DNA of 64,000 bases from Dipteris shenzhenensis (Eukaryota; Polypodiophyta; Polypodiopsida; Gleicheniales): assembly GCA_047967505.1 (NCBI GenBank), contig CM106540.1; one strand, written 5' to 3'. Positions 21,765 through 33,934 of the stretch are shown one piece after another. Numbering within the stretch: position 1 is the first letter of the stretch; each line of letters starts with the position of its first letter. The notes beneath the pieces are model-generated. The model saw only the letters and a list, made by a program, of their open reading frames with translations. It was not told the origin of the DNA and searched no databases. The translations under genes were made by a program, and so were the position numbers.

Positions 21765-23290
21765 AGTGCGGGTGTCGGCAAGTGATCTCAGAGTCCACGG
21801 GTGTTTCTCCAGTGTCCTCAACCGAGTTTTCTTTGTAGGTGCAGCCTATGAATGTTCAGCTGCTACAGTTTTGTTTCGAGTTGCTTGCTCGGCTAGCCTC
21901 ACAAACTGGTGTAGGGGGTGATTCAATGAGAGTGACCAGCTTAGAGGTAGAAGTCACGTAGTTGTGGATGGAAAATGAGACTCTATGGAGTCAGTAGGAC
22001 TGAGTGCGGCAACTGGAGGACAGGGTGGTAGTTCTTGAAGCCCAGTGGTGGAAGCACACTCGGATGCCACTCACATTCGGAGTATGTTTCGGGCATTGAG
22101 CATGAATTATTGCACCGACATACTACTGATGCATTGGTGGAGTACTTAAGGGCCTTTCTAAGGAATGTTAGTGTCAATATGGAGCAGATGGGCTCGCTCC
22201 TGGAAGCTCTTCAAGGAGATGTGCAGCCGGAATGGGACAGACAAGTGGCAAGATGGAGTGCAGGTGTTGTTCTGCAGACATGTTGGGAGCTGGTTCCACA
22301 CCAATGCCAACCCGGACGGAGATGCAGGGGTTGGTGCGGGTTCTGGTCTACAAAAGGGTCTGCAGGTGCAGATTGGTTTTGGACCAAAGGGGTCTAGTAC
22401 ATCTTCCGGTGGTGGTGGTGGTGGTGCAGATAAGGGGAAAGGAGTTGTCGCGGAGTCGATGCAGATTGCGGAGGATTGGCAAGCGAAGTATGAAGAGTTG
22501 GAAGATGGCATTGTGGAAGTCGTTGTTCGCAACATCAAAAGAGTGGATGTGCTAAAGTGGCAGATGCGTTCACTATGTCTGTGGTTGGAATTGTGCACCC
22601 ACTCCTTCAATCTATCACTACCTCCTCGCCCTCCTTGGTAGAAAGAAGCGGATAAGTTTTTGGGGAAGTTTTATAATAAGCACATGCCTTTTCTTGGATT
22701 GCTGGATCCTCCTTATGAACCGATGGTGATTCAGAGACCAGCAATTGCACAGGAACGATGGCAGTAGCAGCTACCACTGGGTGCTTGGATAGATGAGGTG
22801 CTACCCATAGAGAAGTGGCCTGAATAGCAGGTGGTGGATAGATCCAAGCCGCATCCTTTGCAGTGGCTGATGGATCTAGAGCAAGATCGTAGATTGAAAA
22901 TGTGGTTGGAGAAGAGGTAGCTAGAGACTACTGTGGCTAGTTCGAGTGGAGCAATGATGCAGTTGCAGACAGAGTTACTTGAAAGCAGTGATGCGGGACT
23001 GATGAGCAAGGTGGGTGTCATTGATGCACCTGCTCATTACATTTCTAGTTCGGATGAAGAGTAGAACTACAGTGATGGCTGTTGAAGGGCCTCGCAGAAT
23101 AAAGATAGGAGATGTTCGAAATGCGAGTTGCTTTTGGACAGGCAAAATTAAAGATGTCCGAAATGTGAGGATGCTTTTGGACAAGGAGGAGAAACAACAA
23201 AGGACGTTCAGACATGCATTTCGACTGATGAGAGTGGATGTTTTTCTGAGTGTTTTCGGGATGAGATGCTTTGTAATTCATGTGTACTGA
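21765..23290 (+). pseudogene. Unrecognised decayed ORF with zinc-ribbon-like end
   Basis: Directly follows the copia A1 break. One frame (22165-22641, then on to 23290) can be read for about 370 codons with only single stops, most being TAG, TGA or TAA where CAG, CGA or CAA would fit. The N-terminal part lies in an overlapping frame (22035-22300: EYLRAFLRNVSVNMEQMGSLLEAL), so there is at least one frameshift. Features in order: helix-rich start, Gly-rich linker (about 22400-22430), helix IAEDWQAKYEELEDG, a Pro/Trp-rich middle, acidic ISSSDEE, then CSKCELLLDRQ and RCPKCEDAF, two CxxC pairs with more Cys (CFSEC, CNSC) behind. It could be a gag or accessory protein of an unknown element or a dead host gene; family not recognised. 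Confidence 0.45.
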
Positions 23291-23355
23291 GTGAAGGGTG
23301 AGAATTAACTTAGCGCACCTGGTTCTCTGCCGAGGCTATGCCTAAAATGATTGTT

Positions 23356-23480
23356 GCACCACGTAGGCATCTGACTTCAGTTCTGGGGATGTGCATGTGT
23401 GGTTCGCACCATGTGTGGTACATTATGCACCGTGTAGGCATCTGACTTCAGTTCTGGGGATGTGCATGTGTGTTTCGCAC
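23356..23480. repeat. Tandem direct repeat, 71 bp period
   Basis: Copies 23356-23409 and 23427-23480 (54 bp, about 3 mismatches), containing GTAGGCATCTGACTTCAG and GGGATGTGCATGTGTG. Confidence 0.9.
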
Positions 23481-23489
23481 AGTCCACCG

Positions 23490-24593
23490 TGAGTGCCATG
23501 TGTTATTGCAGCAGTGACCAAGAGGGGTGTGCAAGGGTAGGTTAGCTGCAAGGGTTGGCAGTTCGGATCTCCAAGCAGTTGGGCCCTCAACGGCCACTTT
23601 CCTAACCGTCAGACGATTCTGTGCACATGCTATTACTAGCATTCTGATGTCATTCTGCACATAGTTGTTGTGCGAGCTATTGCTTTGGAATATAGTGATC
23701 TTCGATGTTCTATCTCTCTTGCATTATCTGTATTCCTTTCTCGTGGATGTTACGCGTATCGTTTGTCTTTGTTTCTCGAAATGTCTGTGCGTATTTATGA
23801 CGCTATAGATGATGAGGTTGCAATTACTGCTCTTTCTTGCTCTTCAGAGGCTGCTCCAAGTGATGCCCAAGGAGGCCTAAGTGGACCCCTTTTATAGGGT
23901 TGAAGCCCCTGCCAAAAAATTCACTGGGTAGGGGGATCTTGGCGACCTCAAATGGACCCCCCCCACATGGCTTCACTTGCTGCCCATAAATCCCCCTTGG
24001 GGGCACACTTTCAAGCCCTTGGCTGCCCCTACTTGGCCACGTGGCATGATCCCATTGTCACGCCCATATTCCAACCTACTCTCCAGGCACATAGCCCTTC
24101 CAAAACACCCTTGATTCCTATCCTTTTCTTCTGCTATAGATCCACCTCCATTCGGGTTCCTTCCAGCCTCCAGGTTGCTTCAGAATAGTCCATACATGCC
24201 AACATGGCGTTCCATAAATATGCTAACATCATTGTTAATGTCATCTCAGACTTGCTTTTGTTAATGTCATCGTAGACTTGCTTGTTGGTTTTCCCTATTT
24301 AGTCAGTCCTCTCCAATCATGGAGAGCATCTGAAACCTTCTTTGCCCTTCATGGTGGATATCCTCTGCCAGGTACTTTCCCTCTTTCTCTGTTGTCCACA
24401 TGGCAGCCCCATGTCCCGTCCTATCATTCTATGGTCCACATCCCTAATGCACTCCTCATATGCGCTCATTGGTGGGGATGTGACCAACACTATTCCAACC
24501 TCTTGGACATGTTATCCACCTCGCACAAGTACTTTGGAGCTGTCCATGCCTCACTAGACGTATGTGAGAAGTGCAGTGGATCTAAACAGAAAT

Positions 24594-24628
<35 letters not shown>

Positions 24629-25005
24629 AAAACTTCTAAGAAGTGCCCACATTGTCAAATATTAAGCCATTGCTTTGACATTGAATCTTCCCTAAACATT
24701 ATGTTAGGTAATCCTCCCAAGTCACTTTCAAAAAAGGGGCTAAGATTTAGCCACATGGTCAAATTGTAGCCCCTTTTCTGAAAATGGGATTTGGGAGATT
24801 CCCAAATTCTCTAATATAGTGTTCAATGGAAAGATAGCTTGGATGAGACTATGGGTTTGGATGACCAAGAGGACCATTTCTAAGGCCCTGCATGTAATAA
24901 GCCTAGAGAGGAATTCAACCTAGAGAAGCATGTGAAACAAAATGATTTCATTTTAGCCAGGCTGAGTGATGATATATATCACATTTGGCTAGTGCTAAGT
25001 TGCTC
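23490..25005. other. No gene; GA microsatellite inside
   Basis: Several short open frames (up to 163 codons at 24278-24769) show no recognised domain and are interrupted by a GA microsatellite at 24598-24626. I see no conserved motif and treat the region as intergenic. Confidence 0.5.
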
Positions 25006-25009
25006 TAAT

Positions 25010-25225
25010 TGCTATGCGCTATGCATAGCAGTACTAAAAGATAGTATAGCACTACTATAAGTGCTACGTGCTATACATAGCAGTTCTAAGTTATAGTATA
25101 CCAGTGCTATAAGTGGTATGTGCCATATATAGCAAAGTTAAGTGATAGTATAGCATTATTGTAATTGCTATGTGCTAGATATAGCACTATTGTAACTGTT
25201 ATGTGATATAGGGTATCTGCTATGT
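25010..25225. repeat. Tandem repeat with CTATG-CATAG palindromes
   Basis: About four diverged units of 50-60 bp built around GCTATGTGCTATACATAGCA and a GATAGTATAGCACTA phrase. The first unit holds the perfect palindrome CTATGCATAG (about 25019-25028). AT-rich and able to form short hairpins. Confidence 0.75.
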
Positions 25226-25529
25226 GCTCTATTTCCATTTCAAGTAGGCATCATCCCTTGACATCATCCAATACTCTACCATCTCTATTTCCATTACTCT
25301 ATGATCTATTTCCATTTCAGCTAGATCAATATCTATCTCCTCATCTTCCTCTAGATGTGAATGCTCTACCTGCTTGAACATCACTCCCCATGGGAGTTTG
25401 AAATACAAGGATTGAAATCATCAAAAGCTTGAAATAAAATAGTATAAGAAGAATTTAATCATGTATTCCATTACCCAAACACCACATTCCTCCTATCAAT
25501 AGTTAACATTGTCACAAAATCCTATCTTG

Positions 25530-26130
25530 AATCCTATATAGCATGTTAGCATGTAATAAACCAGGTCCACAGGCTAATAATACTTGTGGCTCATCCAAAA
25601 GATATATGGGATGTTCAATGCATGAATTCTTGCCTATTCATGACCTACATATATCCTTTTTGTTAGGTGAAATCCAATTTTGGTCAGTCCAAAATGCAAC
25701 AATAATATCTTGGAACTCCTTGCTAATCACATCATTTCATTGTTGTCGTTGGCATGACTACAAAGGAAATTTTTTTTCATCCTCATTTTGCAAACAATCT
25801 CTAGCTGCATATAAATTCCTCTTATGGACATACAACAACCTTAAGGCTGTAGGAACATTAATTTCACCTACACTTCCTACATTCATCAACATCGTCAGGC
25901 TACTCCTTTTTAGAAACAAGTGCTCTAAAGATTTTGGAACCTTTACCACGCACTAAATTATGGAGAGGAGATTTTTGTTAAGGTCCTTCAATTGTGGATG
26001 ACTTAGAAGAAGCTAAAAAATGTCCTTCTTGGTACTATAATCCAAAGCATTAGCCAAGGTGTTAAATTATTTGACAACATCATTTGCAATCTTTCTTTTC
26101 TTCATGTCATTGCAACCAATAATTTTAAGC
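25530..26130 (-). pseudogene. Unrecognised decayed coding region
   Basis: On the minus strand, 25949-25758 is open (63 codons, TALRLLYVHKRNLYAARDCLQ), and the same frame continues past stops with FQDIIVAFWTDQNWISPNKK and DICRS-stop-IGKNSCIEHPIYLLDEP (about 25715-25560). The last part looks like conserved protein: a Trp-rich SPNKKD phrase, then an EHP..LLDEP phrase. Stops such as TGA after DICRS fit CGA-to-TGA change. Suggestive of a transposon-encoded protein, but no family is recognised. Confidence 0.35.
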
Positions 26131-26403
26131 TTCATTTGCTTCTCTTTCTACATTTCTATTTGTAATGTCTTATTATGGCTATTGCATTGAGAGAACCAAC
26201 TGCAAATTTTCTAGAGTTTGAGACATTTTGTATTGCATTGCACGACTTTAGTGAACTGTGATGGCACACACCTTCCACAGAATTCCATGGATGGTTTTGC
26301 CCTTTTAAAATCCTCAAAGCATGCCCAGTCACCTCAAAGCTTTCTATGTGTGCACACCTTCAATGGAGCAACAACTATGGAGTGTATGAGAAATTTCCTG
26401 GAT

Positions 26404-26549
<146 letters not shown>

Positions 26550-26599
26550 TCATAGACCTTAGGCAATGGGAGCCAAATTCAAAAAAATTGACAACCAAT

Positions 26600-27199
26600 T
26601 GTATGTTTAACTACTAAAAACCAACTGCCCAATTAGCACGACTGCCTTCTCTAGCTAGGTACTATTGGACTATTTTTCTAGCACTTAGCACCTCATGTCC
26701 TAGCCACTGCCACATAATCCACCTAACCATGCTTCCACCTTGATTGGATGGATACATTCATGGAGACCTTTGATAGAAGTTTGCGAGGGGCTCATCAAGT
26801 TCATTGCAAACTCGGACCTCACATGTGCACGATTAAGCACTATCTAGAGTCCAATGTAGTAGCTTGTCTAGGTACCCCACAACTCAAAGGACAGTTGACT
26901 TGATTGCTACTAACAAATGTTCTAGAAGGAGAGATTTCTAAGAAGTTGAGTGGCTCAGGGTGGACCACAAAAGACCAAGAGGTTACCATCCTTGCAACAT
27001 GGTTGGGACCCACACCTCCTCACCCAAAAACTCGATCCACCAGCCAGTTGCATAGTTGCCCATTCCCAAAATTCATACCTCCCCCTCTCCCATCAACGCA
27101 CCCACTTCTTCTGCCACTCAATCTGATCAACTCTTTACCACACCTCCAAATTCTCTCCCAAATCCCATGCCTCCTCATTCTCTAGTAAACACCCTAACC
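26600..27199. other. No gene seen
   Basis: Mixed-composition DNA without a supported frame. A Pro/Ser-rich frame at 26904-27185 has no recognised motif. Confidence 0.45.
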
Positions 27200-28390
27200 T
27201 TGTCAAAGTAACAGGAGACCTGAACGAGAGAGGTGGAAGCAGCATCTTGACTATAAGAAGGAACTAAAGAAGTTCTTAAATAAATAGAGAAGATCCTAGT
27301 GTGGAGCTCATGAGGAGCTAAAGAATATCCTAAATAATCAGAAGAGGCACCAAAAGAAACAAAGGCCTTGAAGGAAGCAAAAAAAGAGAGAAGAGGCTCC
27401 TAAAGGGATGGAGGTTCCAAAAGAAGTACCTTCCAAGTATGGTACAGAGATGGCTAAGGGACATGGACAAAAGGTACATGGAAACATAGAGGAACTTGCC
27501 AAAGAAGGATAACAGAGTAGCAAAGAATCCTCACCATTGGTGCACAGAGAGACTACGAGTCCAACAGGCTTGGAACAAGTTGCAAAAGAAGTTAGAAGGA
27601 TTCCAACAGAGGTAGCAAAAGAAATTGAGGCTAGCATTACTACCTCAACTCACAAGGATGGGAACAATTCTTTTCTTCCTTTAACATCAAATTTTTGGTG
27701 CCACCTATTGAAGTGGAAACCATAATGGCTAGGATAGACCACACTCCTTCTGAGCTAGCTGATGCACTACGAGCTCCAAGTCTAGTCGACTAGCCATAGA
27801 GAGGCAATATTTCAGAAGACTTGGCCTCCAAATTTGATGCTCCACTAAAATAGCAACAAGGTAAGGGGAAAAGTGATGCCACCAAAGCAACATGAATACA
27901 AAGGCAAGGGTATGTTGATAGGGGAGCAAGAAGATCAACCATAGTTTTTGAGATTTTAGATCAAAATCCCCCTACTTATTGTGCGTGTATTCAACTTACC
28001 CCATCTAAGATGGATTTTACCAGGTGAGGGTGTTAACCCTCTATTTTACTCTAAAGTTCTCACTAACCCAAAGGTAGCCCAAAGGTTGTCACATACACCT
28101 AGCAGTAGCTTAGGGAAGCTACCATGGAGGAAGGCCAAAATGTCTCGCATATGGTCCAGACATGGATCCCTCCATAGGTGCTGATGTTCGAGAACAAAGA
28201 AACAACCATGTACATAAGGGAGCAATGAGCTTGATATGATGAGATTGTTAACCAGGTCTCTATTATAGAGGAGGATGCAAAAGAAAATATCACCAAACTA
28301 CAGAGGTTGACCATCACCAACTCGAGCTCAACCATGGCCTCATATTGCATCAATACAATGAGGTCATGGGTTCTTTGAAGACTGCTCAGC
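27200..28390 (+). pseudogene. Unrecognised decayed coding-like region
   Basis: Plus-strand frames join end to end: a Lys/Glu-rich start with GMEVPKEVPSKYG (about 27400-27450), GLEQVAKEVRRIPTEVAKEIEA (27565-27640), then in a shifted frame FLVPPIEVETIMARIDHTPS and ISEDLASKFDAPLK (27690-27850), with stops at CAG/CAA-like positions. Composition suggests a soluble, charged protein with helical repeats. Not recognised; it may be gag-like material of a large retroelement together with the coiled-coil region at 29.9-31.2 kb, but this is inference. Confidence 0.3.
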
Positions 28391-28599
28391 CTCTCAGGTC
28401 ATGGGTTCTTTGAAGACTACTCAAGCTACAATAACCTCTCAATAGGAGATGCTCGTGCACTGATAAGAGAGGCTGAGGGCATGTCCAAGGATAGGGGCTA
28501 AACCATAGCATAGCAAAAGGGAGAATGTCGAGCCACATCAATAGTTTTCTAAATTAAGGCAAATGTTTTCAGCATGGATGTTACAGGACATTTGGAGCA

Positions 28600-28935
28600 G
28601 ACCGTGGATAATCAACCAATTTCAAATATGGTATTTTAACAAATAAATTCTCAACCACATCAATAAATACATTTGCATACTTAATATTCTCTTTTGAAAA
28701 CATCTTATCAAGTATGAAATCAATGGTTTCATTGGCCTGTTGGTGGTAAAGCCACAATATTCCTAGTTAGCACAGCAATAAATTTCTCTTGATGTACAAT
28801 GCTTTTTGGAGCCAACAAAATATTTGGTGCTTGGGCATCCTCGGGTGAAAATGGATCCTTGTCACCTTCTTGATCAGTGTGCTCAATGTGAGGATTATCC
28901 TTATTGAAAAAATTCATTGTTTCTATTTCAGACAA
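28600..28935 (-). pseudogene. Short coding-like stretch, unrecognised
   Basis: Minus-strand frame 28935-28729 (68 codons, with HIEHTDQEGDKDPFSPEDAQ and ILLAPKSIVHQEKF), followed in a shifted frame by ETIDFILDKMFSKENIKYAN and FIDVVENLFVKIPYLKLV. Amino-acid composition is protein-like but no family is recognised. Confidence 0.25.
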
Positions 28936-29229
28936 TTTAGAGGAGAATGGAAAAGTAAGTATTCATCTCTTGCTCCAAACATGATGCATGAGTCCCTCCC
29001 TTGATTGAGAATGTTTGATTATACCTACCCATGATTGGGGCTAGATGTCGTCTAGCTTGGTCATCCAATTTCGCTATCTATTTTTCTTTGCTTGGGAATG
29101 CCATATGGTAGGCAATTTTTAGCAAGTGGATTGCCTAAATGATGAGCGGATTGCCCCAAATGGCGAGTAGTTTTTTCTTTCTCTCTCTACTCTCTAAGTC
29201 TTGTCTCCTCTCTCATATCTCCACTTTTA

Positions 29230-29417
29230 ATCCCACCCTCTAGCAATGGTCTTCCATTATTAATTGAGTATTCCCTTTGTAGCAATGGTATCACATGAAT
29301 GCACTCTCTCTCTCACCCACACTCTCTACCCAATGGATCATATCATTATAATGCTCTAGAAAACAAAATAATTTTCTCTCACACTCTCACAAAATAATTT
29401 TCTCTCACACTCTCACA

Positions 29418-29484
<67 letters not shown>

Positions 29485-29555
29485 ACCCTCCAGAAATGGT
29501 ATTCCATGATCAATAGATCATATCATTATAATGCTCTAAAACCATGAAATAATAT

Positions 29556-29625
<70 letters not shown>

Positions 29626-29880
29626 TTAATCCCACCCCCTAGCAATGGATCAATTGAGTCTTCCCTCTATAGCAATGGTACCACATGAATGCACATCGTC
29701 TCTCTCACTCTCACACTCTCTCCACAATGTATCATATCATTATAATGCTCCATAAAACCATAAAATAACTCTCTCTCTCTCTCTCTAAAATATAAAGCTC
29801 CATAAAATATAATGTATCATATCATTATAGTGCTCCATAAAATCATAAAATAACTCTCTCTCTCTCTCTCTCTCCTCGAT
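29230..29880. repeat. Composite minisatellite with CT and CA tracts
   Basis: A core containing GATCATATCATTATAATGCTC and AAAATAA occurs four times (starting near 29331, 29511, 29724 and 29809). Each copy is followed by a CT tract, and a second phrase, AGCAATGGTATCACATGAATG, occurs near 29280 and 29660. Long tracts: CT 29426-29482, CT 29555-29580 running into CA 29581-29623. Same architecture as 6888-7256 with an unrelated core. Confidence 0.88.
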
Positions 29881-29916
29881 GGTTCATCTGGCCAAAAATG
29901 TAAAATTTGCCACTTA

Positions 29917-31230
29917 TTGGCAGTAATTATCATTAAAGAGGTGCAAGAAAAGGAAATCACTCTACCCCTATCACCACAACCTCTTGAGGATCTGGACATC
30001 ATCTTGTCACCCATGTGGGAGCCATCACAATCTTCTCCTCATGACACATTTCCCAATCAAGATGCCCTAGAAGAACTGCCTATGATGGAGGTTAAAAATG
30101 AGGAATTGCCCCAAGAGATGCTACAGCTCAACACGCAGTAACCAATTGATCTCCCATTAACAGCAATAGCAAGAGCCAGAGGCTACATTGGTACAAGCCC
30201 CACCCATCAACATCATGCCAGTAAATGAGGCACAATGGGATCTAGTGCAAGATTTTTAACACTACTCACCCAAGTGTTAGTTCCACCCATGGAGAAACCC
30301 CCCACCAATACTGTAGGGTCTTCAGTATGGATGCATGGGCACCATTTGTATCAACATTTTCACCAAACCTCATCACTGTCTACCATCCTCCATCATCAAG
30401 CCAACCAGATGCTTCAAATGTCATAACTATTCACTAGCTTGGCCAAGGAGAGCATGCTCGAGAATTGGAACGACAAACTGTAGGATACATCCAAGAACAA
30501 TTCCATGGAATTGCAATAGAGGTCACAAAACTTTAGGCCCAAATAGATGAGAAAGAGGTTGAAGAAGTGCAAAGGAACCAAGCTCTCGAAGCTTAGGAGA
30601 AAACAACGTAGGACATGACGTCCAACCTCCACTAGAGCCAAATATAATTGACAATAGCACTTCACACTACGGCAATCCAACAAACCTCCAATGACCACTT
30701 TACCTCAATACATGAGGAACTTGTACAAGCTCAGCTCACTCTAATCCAAAAAGAAGAAGCACTCTAAATTGCCAAGAAAAGCTTATCGAGATGCAACAAT
30801 CTTTGGCCACAACCGCTTTTAGCATTGAGGAGCTTACAAGGGAATGCCAACTACTAAAAGACCAACTTGCCACCAGTATAGAGGCAACCACTACTCAAGC
30901 TCAACAAGTCTTAGACCAATGATCAAATACTAATGAAGCCATTCCTCAACAAGAAGAGGTGACCTTGCAGCATATGAAAAAGCTTAAGGGTGCATATACA
31001 TCTCGTCTACCATAAGTATGAGGAAAAGTCTGATGAGTTGGACTCCCACAAGGTAACAATCTCAAAGCTTAAACTCCAATTGCTAGTGCAAACCAATGAG
31101 GCAGTGGATGCCACCACAAATGAAGTCCCACTACAGTGCACGACCGTGGTGCACCAAGAGCTTGTGGCTACTCTACAAGCAGAAGATCATTGTAGAGCAC
31201 GAACACTCATTCTATGGAAATAGCTCTAAT
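29917..31230 (+). pseudogene. Decayed coiled-coil-like protein
   Basis: Starts in the frame 29917-30141 (acidic, Pro-rich). From about 30430 the frames show long heptad-like helices: GQGEHARELERQTVGYIQEQ, then AQIDEKEVEEVQRNQALEA, HEELVQAQLTLIQKEEAL, LTRECQLLKDQLATSIEA and SHKVTISKLKLQLLVQ. Charged, Gln-rich, Cys-poor, with Leu/Ile spacing typical of coiled coils. The stops between segments are mainly TAG where CAG would continue the helix, and at least two frameshifts occur. Coiled-coil Gag-like proteins exist in some plant gypsy elements, but no RT lies next to this one. Family unknown; a dead host coiled-coil gene is equally possible. Confidence 0.4.
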
Positions 31231-33230
31231 CAAGATCAAACATAAAATTGGAACATTCAATAGGGGCAAAAAATCTACACGAAATTTGCAACAACTTGTC
31301 TGAAGATGAAAAAAATATCTTCTGCTTGTCCACACATGGTGGGTTTACTACACTCAGGACGGATGCTTCATAGCATATGTATGCCTCATGGGCAGTCCTC
31401 CCCTCAGGGTCATCGGTGGACTACTATAGTACCATTGCTACAAAAGCTATCACTCTTATCTATAGGGCATGACATGTCCAACATCCCACCCTTGCAGCTA
31501 ATGATCCCATCTCACCAAGAAAAAGAAGTGTTGGAGGATGACATGGCCTATCTCACATCTAATTTACCATATCTAACCACTCTCTATGCCAATATCATAA
31601 CCTCACTTTCCCTTGCTGCTACCAACCTCTTAACCTTTCCTAAGCTCGGATATCAATTCTACTATTTGCAAATGTACCTATTCGCAATTAATTAATCTCT
31701 GTGTCGCAACTGACCTATGCCTCTAACCTATGTTGAATACACGTAATTGACGTAATTTTTCTCCTCTCTAATGAGCCTCGCCTCGCCTCGTAGACTTTCT
31801 TCTCTCTCCCCTCCCTGCGCTACCCTACTTAGGTCCTCTCCTCTTCTGTCCCTCCCCTCCCTCTCCTCTCCTCCCTCCCTCTCCCTCCACTGCGCTCAAC
31901 CCTCCCTCACTCTCCCTTCCTCTCCCTTGCATTCAGCCCTCCCTCTCCCTCCCCTCTCCCTCCCTCCACTCCCTCTCCCTCCCTCCACTCAGCCCCCCCT
32001 CCTCTTCTTCCTTCTTCTCGGGGAGGCTTTCATAGCCCCTCACAGCCCCCCTTCTCCTCTACCCCTCCAGCGTTCCCTTGTCCCTTATATACTCGTTGGG
32101 CGGTTAAGTTCCTTATGGATCTTCAAACCTTGTAAACTTTGCTCGGATATTCGTTAATCATGCCTCCTCCCTTAGCTTAATTCGCTGTGCTCGCCCCCTC
32201 CCACACAGAGAATTTAATTAATAGCGGCCTTTTTTCACTGGGGGGACCCTATTCCCTTCACTGTCCCTTTGCTCATGACTCTCACCACTTCCAACTCACC
32301 CAACAATTGCAAACTTACCAACCCCTCATTCCTAACTTCTTTCCCACCCTTGCTAATTCTACCCCCAAGGATTACCAAGTTGCTCAATTCATTTGCCTAG
32401 TTCTGCCACCCTTCCCTCAGATACCCCTCCCACAAATAATACTCTTCCATATTATTCCCTCATGTCCCCAAATTCTCTCCCTACACCGCCATCACCTCCA
32501 ACACCACTGGAGATGCCATAAGCAAAAATGGACCCGATCTTTGATTTTGAATATCAAGATCCAAATAATCCGAATTACACTCCCATGCTAGATTCCAATG
32601 ATGGGTATGATTATGAGGTAATACCACTTGCAAGTAACCCCATCAAGGATTTCTCGAACAAACATTTAGATATGAAAACTCGAGATGTCAAGAACCTCTA
32701 TCCATGACCATTGGTGTTTTGTTTTTCCAATTTCTCTTTCTAGATTAAGGTAGCTAGATCTTGCGATGTGAAGACATTTTGTAGATGTTAAAAGAAAGGA
32801 AGGAGAAGGTGTCTGTATTGACAATCAAAGCCGCAAGATGTTCTTTTGCACAAAATCATTTTATCACTAGTCCAAAATAGCATGGTTGAGATATTCTCAA
32901 AACTTTAGTTTAATTACTTTCAAACTATTTATTTTATGGTGAAAATTTTGACACAAGTTACTCATTATATTTATAGTAAGGAAAATTGCTCTAAAGAGTT
33001 ATAGGCATTGACCTTCAAAATCTAAGACCAACTCTCGTTCCTCTTGCAAGTCTTCAAACAAAAATTGCCTCAAAGTTAGGAAAAAGAAGAACAACAAAAC
33101 TAGCCAACAAAGACTTATTATTAAGCTACACCAAGGCTATGGGTTTTTTTGAGTTGTTAAGCACAAATCCATAGTTGATCTTGTAACAGGATTAGACACC
33201 ACCTTTCAAAAGGTAAGAAATTCCCACAAT
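31231..33230. other. No gene; pyrimidine-rich block inside
   Basis: 31306-31695 has an open frame with no recognised domain. 31770-32060 is a CTCCCT-rich low-complexity block whose Ser/Pro/Leu frames are artefacts. 32200-33230 has only short frames. Confidence 0.5.
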
Positions 33231-33900
33231 CATGTCTAGTTCAAGAAAAATAAAAAAGCTTGAGGACAATGCATTTAACACTTGGCAACTAAGTCAGAAT
33301 TCACTCACATGAGAAAGGGTTTTGGAAAAGAATAGGGATTCTGAAGCAAGATGGGTCAATAAAGACAAAAAAGCCCTTGCTATGATAGCAATAGGCTTAG
33401 TGATGAATTCATCCATAAAATGAATGGGAAAGAAAAACATTTTGAGGCTTGGGAACAACTGGAGAAACTCTTTGGCACACAATATAAAAGTTCAAAGATT
33501 AGCCTCCTTATGGAGTCTTTGAGCTGAACTCGAATAAGGGAGAATCTATTGTTGCTCATCTCAATCAGATGAAGAGTTTGACCACTCAACTCTTAAGTGT
33601 CAAAGTATAGCTATTCTTCCTTCACCAAAGCTAGTAGATGTTGTTGGATCACTCATGCAAGAAGAAAAGAAGATCAAGCAAAGGCATATGTATTGTTTTA
33701 ATGAAGCTTATTTCCCCAAAAAGACATTTAAGGGGTCATCATCGAAGTCAATTTTCAAGTACAAGGGAACTAAAATGTCACTTTTGTAAATCGAGACACT
33801 GAAGGACTGCTACCCAAGAAGAAACTCTCTACAAACCTTGTTGAAGACAATGAACACAAAGAAGAGCTTAATACGTTGAGGCCATTGATATGGCTAGCTT
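33231..33900 (+). pseudogene. Copia gag remnant
   Basis: Starts MSSSRKIKKLEDNAFNTWQL (33231), matching the copia Gag opening (KL...NF.TW). KDKKALAMIAIGL follows (33361-33400), the stretch that in copia Gag precedes the UBN2 domain, then EKLFGTQYKS (33455-33485) and IAILPSPKLVDVVGSLMQEEKK (about 33610-33670). Stops and frame changes are frequent. No zinc knuckle or protease is recognisable. It is followed by a duplicated block and a purine-rich tract (GAGGGGGAAA, 34297-34306) that could be the polypurine tract before a 3' LTR. Confidence 0.6.
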
Positions 33901-33934
33901 TATTGAAGATGAATGGTTCTTTTAGGGTAAAGGG

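Noticed and set aside
22158-22610. 150-codon minus-strand ORF with proline run
   Set aside because: Antisense of the plus-strand unknown ORF; the proline run is the complement of its Gly linker.
31771-32157. 128-codon Ser/Pro/Leu ORF
   Set aside because: Lies wholly in a CTCCCT-rich block; composition artefact.
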